A stretch of DNA of 46,868 nt, from contig PBNH01000019.1 in NCBI GenBank assembly GCA_002723035.1, forward strand, positions 1-46,868, written 5' to 3'. Position 1 is the first letter of the stretch. Each line of letters starts with the position of its first letter. Shown piece by piece: positions 41,438 through 46,868 of the stretch. The notes under the pieces were generated by a model. It saw only the letters and a list, made by a program, of their open reading frames with translations, was not told the origin of the DNA and did not search any database. Position numbers and translations under genes: made by a program. The stretch comes from Rhodobiaceae bacterium. Lineage in GTDB: Bacteria > Pseudomonadota > Alphaproteobacteria > MED-G09.

Positions 41438-41899
41438 ATGTCTTTAGTAGAATTAGAAATTAATGGAAGTAAGGTTTCACAGGATGTTGAAGAACGCCAA
41501 TTACTAGTTCATTTCATAAGAGATGATTTAAATCTTACAGGAACTCATGTTGGATGTGATACTAGTCAGTGTGGTGCTTGCGTGGTTCATGTTGATGGAA
41601 AAGCTGTCAAAAGTTGTTCTATTCTGGCTGTACAAGCTAATAATTCAAAAATAACCACAATTGAGGGTCTTGCAGACGGTGAAAATCTTCATCCTGTTCA
41701 AGAAGCTTTTAGAGAAAATCACGGTTTACAATGTGGTTTTTGTACACCAGGAATGATAATGGCAGCTGTTGATATAATTAATAGAAACTCAATTTTAGAT
41801 GAAAAAACTGTTAGAGAAGAACTTGAAGGAAATTTATGCAGATGCACTGGATATCAAAACATTGTAAAATCTATTATAGCCGCTTCAAAAAAAATGTAG
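41438..41899 (+). CDS. Molybdenum hydroxylase small [2Fe-2S] subunit (CoxS-like)
   Basis: A 153-residue iron-sulfur subunit of the xanthine oxidase family. The plant-type [2Fe-2S] ligands are Cys40, Cys45, Cys48 and Cys60 ([10 protein letters not shown]...SC) and the second cluster uses Cys99, Cys102, Cys134 and Cys136 (QCGFC...CRC). It carries electrons between the molybdenum centre and the FAD subunit. Six bases separate it from the FAD-subunit gene. The molybdenum-binding large subunit that should contact it is not encoded nearby. Confidence 0.95.
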   Translation: MSLVELEINGSKVSQDVEERQLLVHFIRDDLNLTGTHVGCDTSQCGACVVHVDGKAVKSCSILAVQANNSKITTIEGLADGENLHPVQEAFRENHGLQCGFCTPGMIMAAVDIINRNSILDEKTVREELEGNLCRCTGYQNIVKSIIAASKKM

Positions 41900-41905
41900 G
41901 TAGAT

Positions 41906-42706
41906 ATGTATCAATTCAATTATAAAAAAGTAGAAACTATTAGAGAAGCTGTAAATGAATTAACAGCCAACCCTGAGTCTAAAATATTAGCAGGAGGAAT
42001 GACCTTAATTCCTACAATGAAGCAGAGGTTAGCATCTCCAGAACAATTAATAGATATTAGAAACATTGAGGAACTAAATTTTGTTAGAGAGGAGTCAAAT
42101 AATATAATTATTGGCTCAACTACTAATCATTTTACTGTTTCTTCTTCTAAACTCATCAAAGAAAAAATTCCTTCTTTATCTATGTTAGCAGAAGGCATAG
42201 GTGATCCCCATGTTAGAAATATGGGAACAATTGGTGGAGCAATATCAAATAATGATCCAACAGCAGACTATCCTGCGGCATGTCTTGGTCTTGGAGCTAA
42301 AATTAAAACTACCAAAAGAGAATTAACTGCAGATGAATTTTTTATTAGTCTATTTGAGACGGCTTTGGAAGAGGATGAAATCGTAATATCAATTTCATTT
42401 CCAATAATTAAGAGCTCATTTTATATGAAATTTCCTAATCCTGCTTCAAGGTATGCAATGGCGGGGGTTTTTATATCAAAAAATGACTCTGATGTAAGAG
42501 TGGCTGTAACTGGGGCTAGTGAAAATGGTGTTTTTAGATGGTTTGAAATGGAGGAGTCTCTGTCAAATGATTGGTCAAAGTCTAGTGTAGAAAAAGTTAA
42601 ACTTTCACCTGAGGGTATAATGTCAGATATTCATGGAAGTTCAGAATATAGAGCAAACCTTGCAAACATTATGGCTATAAGAGCCTTTGAAAGTATTAAT
42701 GAGTAA
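41906..42706 (+). CDS. Molybdenum hydroxylase FAD subunit (CoxM-like)
   Basis: A 266-residue FAD-binding subunit. AGGMTLIPTMKQRL (residues 29-42) and GTIGGAISNNDPTADYPA are the two FAD-binding loops of the CoxM/XdhB family, and IRNIEELNFVRE follows the first. It passes electrons from the iron-sulfur subunit to an acceptor such as the quinone pool. The stop overlaps the ATG of the next gene by 8 bases. It is slightly shorter than typical CoxM (about 288 residues) at its C-terminus. Confidence 0.94.
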   Translation: MYQFNYKKVETIREAVNELTANPESKILAGGMTLIPTMKQRLASPEQLIDIRNIEELNFVREESNNIIIGSTTNHFTVSSSKLIKEKIPSLSMLAEGIGDPHVRNMGTIGGAISNNDPTADYPAACLGLGAKIKTTKRELTADEFFISLFETALEEDEIVISISFPIIKSSFYMKFPNPASRYAMAGVFISKNDSDVRVAVTGASENGVFRWFEMEESLSNDWSKSSVEKVKLSPEGIMSDIHGSSEYRANLANIMAIRAFESINE

Positions 42707-43025
42707 CGATCCTATTGAAAATGCACTGGAATGGCTAAAAAAAGGTCATAATGTTGCCATTGCCACAGTTGTAAAAACCTGGGGATCAGCCCCAAGAAAA
42801 GCTGGATCTCAATTAGCTATTAGAGAAGATGGTCTGATGATTGGATCAGTATCAGGAGGTTGTGTTGAGGGTGATGTGGTTGCAAATGCTCTTGAAATCA
42901 TAAATACTCCCGCTTCTGTAAGGCTTTTACAGTATGGTATCACAAATGATACTGCTTGGGAGGTTGGCCTTGCTTGTGGAGGTGATATAAAAATTAGAAT
43001 CGATACAATAAAAAGTAATGGATAA
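42699..43025 (+). CDS. XdhC/CoxI-like N-terminal-domain protein
   Basis: With the ATG at 42699 this has 108 residues and matches the N-terminal XdhC/CoxI domain: ENALEWLKKGHNVAIATVVKTWGSAPRKAGSQLAI, GSVSGGCVEGDVV and EVGLACGGDIKI. XdhC/CoxI proteins mature the molybdenum cofactor, adding the sulfido ligand to the metal, before insertion into the enzyme. An in-frame TTG four codons upstream is less likely. It overlaps coxM by 8 bases and the next gene by 8 bases. Confidence 0.9.
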   Translation: MSNDPIENALEWLKKGHNVAIATVVKTWGSAPRKAGSQLAIREDGLMIGSVSGGCVEGDVVANALEIINTPASVRLLQYGITNDTAWEVGLACGGDIKIRIDTIKSNG

Positions 43026-43737
43026 GGCTCTTCTAGAAAAAATTATAAAGAATAAAAATAAAAAAATATCATTTTGCTTGATTTCACAGGCTGATATTAA
43101 TGAAACGGTCTTAGTAAAAAATAAAGAAATTGATAAACACCAATTTTCAGAATTTATTAAAAAAGCAATCAATGAAGATAGGTTAATTTTGGAGGAAATT
43201 AATGGTAAAGAATGGATTTTTAATCCATTTAATCCTCCTGCAAAGTTAATAATAGTTGGCGCAGTCCACGTGGCGCAATCATTATCAATCATTGCAGAAA
43301 ACGCAGACTTTGAGGTAACAATTATTGATCCAAGAGAAGCATTTGCTGCTCAAGAAAGGTTTCCTAACAACAAAGTAATATGTGCTTGGCCAGATGATGC
43401 ATTTAAGGAAATCGATTTAGATAATAGAACAGCAGTAGTAACATTAACCCATGAACCAAATTTAGATGATATTGCCCTAAAAAATAGTTTAAATAGTAAT
43501 TGTTTTTACATTGGTGCTCTTGGAAGTAAAAAAACCCACAAAAAGAGAATTGATAGATTTATTGAAGCCGGATTTAACAACAAAACACTTAAAAGGATAA
43601 ATGGGCCAATAGGCCTACCTATAAATGCCCAAACACCTCAAGAAATAGCAATTTCTATAATGGCAGAGATTATTTCATCATTACGGTTTCAAAAAGAAAG
43701 TATCGAAGAGCTTAGAGAAAATTGGAAAAATCGATAA
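43018..43737 (+). CDS. XdhC C-terminal Rossmann-domain protein
   Basis: A 239-residue protein whose core is the XdhC C-terminal Rossmann domain: PAKLIIVGAVHVAQSLSIIAENADFEVTIIDPREAF, WPDDAFKEIDLDNRTAVVTLTHEPNLDD, YIGALGSKKTHKKRI and INGPIGLPINAQTPQEIAISIMAEII. Residues 1-75 are a divergent leader. With the upstream protein it makes a complete XdhC split into two chains. It starts inside the previous gene's stop (8-base overlap) and its end overlaps the nucleotidyltransferase gene by 16 bases. Confidence 0.9.
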   Translation: MDKALLEKIIKNKNKKISFCLISQADINETVLVKNKEIDKHQFSEFIKKAINEDRLILEEINGKEWIFNPFNPPAKLIIVGAVHVAQSLSIIAENADFEVTIIDPREAFAAQERFPNNKVICAWPDDAFKEIDLDNRTAVVTLTHEPNLDDIALKNSLNSNCFYIGALGSKKTHKKRIDRFIEAGFNNKTLKRINGPIGLPINAQTPQEIAISIMAEIISSLRFQKESIEELRENWKNR

Positions 43738-44324
43738 ATAGAATTGATTGCTTTATTCTTGCGGCTGGAATGTCGAAACGTATGGGAAATCAAAATAAAT
43801 TATTAAAAAAAATAAATAATAATACTATTTTAAATCAGACACTTAATAATCATATTGAAAGTAAAATTAATAATATTAATTTAATTTTAGGTCATCAAAA
43901 AAATATTGTTTTAGAATATATAGATAAAAATAAAGTTTTTATAATTGAAAATAATAATTTTAAAAGCGGAATGCTATCATCAATACTGAAAATTGACGAA
44001 AATATTAGTTATGATACTGGAGGAATACTTATATCTCTAGCGGATATGCCATTTGTGACCTCTGAGGATATAAATAAATTAATAAAAATTTTTAATGAAA
44101 ATGATCAAAAGATAATTTGTATACCTGAAAATAAAGGAAAATTAGGTAATCCAATCTTATTACCAAAAGAAATTTATAAAGATTTAATTAAAGATAAAAG
44201 TAAATTATCAAATGACAAAGGATTAAAAAAATTAATTTTGGATAAAAAATATAATTATATTAAAGTTAATCTCTCCGAAGGAGTGACAAAAGATTTTGAT
44301 ACAATTGACGACTTTAATTTATAA
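43722..44324 (+). CDS. MocA/MobA-like molybdenum cofactor nucleotidyltransferase
   Basis: A 200-residue nucleotidyltransferase with LAAGMSKRMGNQNKLL (nucleotide-binding loop, residues 13-28) and ISLADMPFVTSEDI (metal-binding Asp), the two hallmarks of MobA/MocA. MocA transfers CMP to molybdopterin to make the cytosine dinucleotide cofactor used by xanthine-oxidase-family enzymes, which suits this operon. The start is TTG at 43722, inside the upstream gene, with GAG nearby; no ATG exists before the nucleotide-binding loop. The last gene of the operon; it overlaps the convergent sirtuin gene by 11 bases. Confidence 0.88.
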   Translation: MEKSINRIDCFILAAGMSKRMGNQNKLLKKINNNTILNQTLNNHIESKINNINLILGHQKNIVLEYIDKNKVFIIENNNFKSGMLSSILKIDENISYDTGGILISLADMPFVTSEDINKLIKIFNENDQKIICIPENKGKLGNPILLPKEIYKDLIKDKSKLSNDKGLKKLILDKKYNYIKVNLSEGVTKDFDTIDDFNL

Positions 44325-45060
44325 AATTTATATTTTTTGATAAAAAACAACCTATTTCTTCATTAATAACTAAATCAGCATAACTATCTAAATCAGTTTT
44401 TTCTCTGTTTAAGATTATTAATTTTGCACCATTCTTTTTCGCCATTATAGGAAAACCTGCAGCTGGATAGACCTGCAATGAGGAACCTATGGCAATAAAT
44501 AGATCACAAGAAAGAGATGTTTCCTGCGAGAGCATCATCTCTTTTTCTGGCATTGCTTGACCAAAAGAAATTGTAGCAGCTTTTACAATACCAGAACACA
44601 TATCGCAATACGGAGGTTTATTAGTTTTTTTAAAATTTTTCATAATCACTGCTAAATCATATGTTTTTCGACAATCTAAACACTTGGCATAGGTAGTATT
44701 TCCATGAAGCTCAATAACCAAATCGTTTGGGATGCCGGATTCTTGATGCAGGTTATCAATATTCTGGGTGATTATTTTTTTTACTTTTCCATCATTTACT
44801 AGCTTAGCAATGGCAAGGTGACCAATATTCGGTTTTGCTTTTGAAATACTTTTATCTGTTTCAAATTTTCTTCTCCAAGCCTCTGCTCGAATATCTTCAG
44901 AAGATAAAAAGTCTTTAAATTCAATTGGCTGATATTTTTTCCAGATACCGGTTGGACTTCTAAAATCTGGAATTCCAGACTCAGTTGATATACCTGCCCC
45001 AGTAAAAACGACTATATTAGAGCTATCCTCAATAAGCTTTCTAAAACTTTGATCAATCAT
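44314..45060 (-). CDS. Sir2-family NAD-dependent protein deacylase
   Basis: A 248-residue sirtuin. GAGISTESGIPDFRS (residues 21-35) binds NAD, TQNIDNLHQESG (98-109) and the catalytic His119 in ELHGN follow, and the zinc is bound by Cys127, Cys130, Cys152 and Cys155 (CLDC, CDMC). IGSSLQVYPAAGFP and ILNRE complete the Rossmann half. It removes acetyl or other acyl groups from lysines using NAD. It is transcribed away from the bacterioferritin-like gene, in the same direction. Confidence 0.95.
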   Translation of the reverse strand: MIDQSFRKLIEDSSNIVVFTGAGISTESGIPDFRSPTGIWKKYQPIEFKDFLSSEDIRAEAWRRKFETDKSISKAKPNIGHLAIAKLVNDGKVKKIITQNIDNLHQESGIPNDLVIELHGNTTYAKCLDCRKTYDLAVIMKNFKKTNKPPYCDMCSGIVKAATISFGQAMPEKEMMLSQETSLSCDLFIAIGSSLQVYPAAGFPIMAKKNGAKLIILNREKTDLDSYADLVINEEIGCFLSKNINFIN

Positions 45061-45083
45061 ATTTGAATAATAATGTATTAAAA

Positions 45084-45521
45084 TTAGTTTGAAAAATCTT
45101 TAAGCATTTTTTTCAATTCAAGGCTATGTTGCTCTTCTTGACCAATCATACCCCTAGTGTACTCCTCGAGATAAACTGAGGCATCTTCAACACAAGCTAA
45201 TAATTTCTTATAGAGGTCTAATGCATGAATCTCATGTTCAAGACTTTCATTTAAAATATCTTGAATAGAATGCCTATTACTTTCTTTAATCTTGGTTATT
45301 TTTTGACTTGGATGCCCATCTAAACCAGTAATTAGTTCACCAGCCTGCTGAGCATGTGCAAGAGATTCGTTGGCTTGAGCTTGAAGAAATTTAACAATTG
45401 GAATTCTATTAGGACCTGAAACCATAAGAGATGAATGCGTATATCTAACTACACCTGCTAATTCATATTCCATAATTTCATTTAATATTTCACATACTTT
45501 ATTTTCATTTAAATTTTTCAT
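45084..45521 (-). CDS. Bacterioferritin-like ferritin-superfamily protein
   Basis: A 145-residue four-helix-bundle ferritin-like protein. The ferroxidase ligands are recognisable: Glu in NEIMEYELAG, Glu and His in NESLAHAQQ, Glu in SLEHEIHALDLY and Glu/His in GQEEQHSLELK. It stores or detoxifies iron, or binds it as a non-storing bacterioferritin relative. The ATG at 45521 is chosen because GGAG lies six bases before it; an upstream in-frame ATG would add a 25-residue hydrophobic extension without support. No bfd (ferredoxin partner) gene is visible nearby. Confidence 0.88.
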   Translation of the reverse strand: MKNLNENKVCEILNEIMEYELAGVVRYTHSSLMVSGPNRIPIVKFLQAQANESLAHAQQAGELITGLDGHPSQKITKIKESNRHSIQDILNESLEHEIHALDLYKKLLACVEDASVYLEEYTRGMIGQEEQHSLELKKMLKDFSN

Positions 45522-45527
45522 AATATT

Positions 45528-45531
45528 CTCC
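45528..45531 (-). promoter_or_regulatory. Ribosome binding site fixing the bacterioferritin-like start
   Basis: GGAG on the minus strand, six bases before the ATG at 45521. Confidence 0.6.
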
Positions 45532-45674
45532 ATTAATAACTGAGGAAGGTATAACAAAAAAAAATAGGTATGTGTGCTAATGCAATTTATTTGCATATTT
45601 TTTTTGAATTATTTTAATATCAAATTTGCAAACACTATTTACTAAAGTAATCTAATTTAAAAAAGGAGAGAATA

Positions 45675-45839
45675 ATGGAAGCATCTTTAATTGATAATAT
45701 ATTCGCTTGGTGCTTAATAGTTGCCGTAATATTATTAAGCTGGTTAATAATAAGATTGTCTTTACTTTTAGATAGCCACCAAGACCGTTTAGAGGAAACA
45801 TTAAATAAAATTGAAAAATCACTTATCGAAAAAAAATGA
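45675..45839 (+). CDS. 54-residue single-pass membrane microprotein
   Basis: ATG at 45675, TGA at 45837-45839. The product starts MEASLIDNIFAWCLIVAVIL, continues through a single membrane helix (about residues 9-31) and ends in a charged amphipathic helix (DSHQDRLEETLNKIEKSLIEKK). A good AGGAGAG ribosome site lies at 45664-45670, the strongest evidence that it is real. No family recognised; the layout (N-terminal helix, cytoplasmic coiled tail) is typical of small regulators or subunits of membrane complexes. It is divergent from the bacterioferritin-like gene. Confidence 0.7.
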   Translation: MEASLIDNIFAWCLIVAVILLSWLIIRLSLLLDSHQDRLEETLNKIEKSLIEKK

Positions 45840-45847
45840 TTTAAAAA

Positions 45848-45919
45848 ATGCAAAAGATATTATTATATTTAATTATAATAGTAATTTTACTTTCTTTTTT
45901 GTTAAAAAGAATTATCTAA
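45848..45919 (+). CDS. Possible 23-residue membrane microprotein
   Basis: ATG at 45848 (8 bases after the previous stop) to TAA at 45919. The product starts MQKILLYLIIIVILLSFLLK and ends RII: one hydrophobic helix flanked by lysine and arginine. It lies in the same direction as the 54-residue gene. There is no clear ribosome site and AT-rich DNA makes such frames easily, so it is tentative. Confidence 0.3.
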   Translation: MQKILLYLIIIVILLSFLLKRII

Positions 45920-45927
45920 TCTATGAT

Positions 45928-46868
45928 TTAAATATCTTCTAAAGAATCGACATATGCTCTCACAATTGAGTTTGTTCTGTCTTCACCAAAAAGGTCCTCT
46001 TCCATTTTAATTGGAGTATAGCCCAATGATGAGTTATTTTCTCTATCAGCAATTGATAATGATCCTCCCCAACCAGCCCAATAGCATATTTGATTATTAT
46101 TGAAATAACCCATCCATGAGTCATTTTTTACAGGTAAACCAAATCCAATACCCCATCTAATAAGCCTATTAAAGAATAAATCATTATCCATAATCTGTTC
46201 TATAAAGATATTATCCAATATTTCTTTGGATAATATTTTTTTATTATTATATTTTCCGTTGTTAGAAACTAAAGCCATACATTCTGCAATAGATTTTCCA
46301 TTTCCGTGTCCACCCGCGGCAGGTATTTCAGCTTTCCTCCAATCATCTTCCAGAGCAAATATAGGATCCATAGATGGATTTAATGCTGCCTTTTCAACTT
46401 CAGACTCACTATTATCGTTTTCAATAAGATCTCCTGAGGTTATTGCACCAGGCATAAAAATTTCAGCAACACGATCAAAATCCTTTTCTTTTAAACCAAT
46501 ATGAAAATCACTTTCAAGCGGATCAGCTATTTCATCCTTGAAAAATTTGCCAATTGTTTTTCCAGAAATTCTTTTAACCAATTCTCCAACTAAATAACCA
46601 ACAGTTATCGCATGATATCCAACATACTTTCCTGGTTCCCAAAAAGGTTCTTGATTAGCTAATAAATTACATACTTTATCCCAATTGTAAAAATCAGTAT
46701 GTTTAATAGGTTCTTTCCAGCCTGATAAACCTGAAGAGTGGCTCATTACCTGGCTTATAAGAACATCTTTCTTGCCTTTATTCGAAAACTCAGGCCAATA
46801 TTTGATTACAGGATCTTGAAAATTTAAAAGACCTCTTTCAGCTAATATATACATGCATAAAGATGCCA
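45928..46868 (-). CDS. Serine hydrolase, class C beta-lactamase/esterase family (N-terminus outside window)
   Basis: The frame is open to the window edge, so the N-terminal part with the SxxK catalytic motif is missing. What remains is typical of class C beta-lactamase-related esterases: LAERGLLNFQDPVIKYWPEF, SQVMSHSSGLSGW, the catalytic Tyr in VGYHAITVGYLVGELV, and a C-terminal GWGGSLSIADRE block where the third motif lies. Family members are often esterases or peptidases rather than true beta-lactamases, and this is likely here. Substrate unknown. The stop is close to the two membrane microprotein genes, which converge on it. Confidence 0.9.
   Translation of the reverse strand, partial: ASLCMYILAERGLLNFQDPVIKYWPEFSNKGKKDVLISQVMSHSSGLSGWKEPIKHTDFYNWDKVCNLLANQEPFWEPGKYVGYHAITVGYLVGELVKRISGKTIGKFFKDEIADPLESDFHIGLKEKDFDRVAEIFMPGAITSGDLIENDNSESEVEKAALNPSMDPIFALEDDWRKAEIPAAGGHGNGKSIAECMALVSNNGKYNNKKILSKEILDNIFIEQIMDNDLFFNRLIRWGIGFGLPVKNDSWMGYFNNNQICYWAGWGGSLSIADRENNSSLGYTPIKMEEDLFGEDRTNSIVRAYVDSLEDI

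Noticed and set aside
45635-45853. 72-residue minus-strand frame between the bacterioferritin-like and hydrolase genes
   Set aside because: It lies antisense to the 54-residue plus-strand gene, which has a strong ribosome site and a sensible membrane-helix layout; the minus frame has neither.

Overview
The window is a gene-dense, strongly AT-rich bacterial chromosome segment. Intergenic gaps are short (the largest, about 224 bases, lies upstream of typA), overlaps of 1 to 16 bases are common, and I see no insertion sequence, prophage, integrase, CRISPR array or rRNA. No stretch longer than 300 bases lacks a gene. The content fits a free-living marine proteobacterium with a streamlined genome: a TonB-dependent receptor, nickel superoxide dismutase, many small-molecule enzymes (P450, carotenoid oxygenase, two aldehyde dehydrogenases, hotdog thioesterases, NTF2-fold proteins) and very short genes. 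The class is not settled. An NDUFS4-type complex I subunit is a family best known from alphaproteobacteria and mitochondria, while glmU-glmS adjacency, encoded CCA ends and overall content also suit marine gammaproteobacteria such as SAR86. This placement is inference.

Layout. 1-2.8 kb: 3' part of a heme-type TonB receptor, a secreted His-rich microprotein, NiSOD (sodN) and its maturation protease (sodX). 2.8-5.3 kb (minus): CREST ceramidase-like membrane hydrolase, secreted cyclase-family protein, 3-methyladenine DNA glycosylase I. 5.4-11.1 kb: DoxX, aldehyde dehydrogenase, PsiE-like protein, methyltransferase, a DUF6607-like secreted protein and a FabH-like ketoacyl synthase. 11.2-14.4 kb: the ATP-grasp / alpha-E / transglutaminase operon. 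14.5-17.7 kb: glmU-glmS, making UDP-GlcNAc. 17.8-22.1 kb: rhomboid and acyltransferase pair, NTF2 and ABM-fold pair, MscS channel with an outer-membrane beta-barrel protein. 22.1-28.3 kb: TPR protein with trailing micro-ORFs, NTF2-fold protein, thioesterase, typA-DUF2256-DUF3429, small cysteine-motif proteins, a PEMT/ICMT-like methyltransferase and an SDR.

28.5-34.7 kb: tRNA-Arg(TCT), a secreted His/Cys microprotein, a catechol O-methyltransferase-like enzyme, a second aldehyde dehydrogenase, an orphan charged protein, then a minus-strand operon of carotenoid oxygenase, NDUFS4-like subunit, nitroreductase and secreted NTF2-fold protein. 34.7-40.7 kb: GlcG/HbpS-like and DUF2141 secreted proteins, a DsbA/HCCA-isomerase-fold protein, and a minus-strand run of tRNA-Pro(TGG), chorismate mutase, P450, D-aminoacylase-type amidohydrolase and VOC protein. 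40.8-44.3 kb: a molybdenum-hydroxylase operon (CoxG, CoxS, CoxM, two half-length XdhC-like proteins, MocA/MobA-like cytidylyltransferase) with no large catalytic subunit. 44.3-46.9 kb: sirtuin, bacterioferritin-like protein, two membrane microproteins, and a class C beta-lactamase-like hydrolase cut off by the window end.

Most promising for novelty: the Mo-hydroxylase operon without its catalytic subunit, the NiSOD cluster with its HPGHE microprotein and TonB receptor, the vertebrate-like COMT, the carotenoid oxygenase-NDUFS4 operon, and the set of very short membrane or cysteine/histidine-rich genes.
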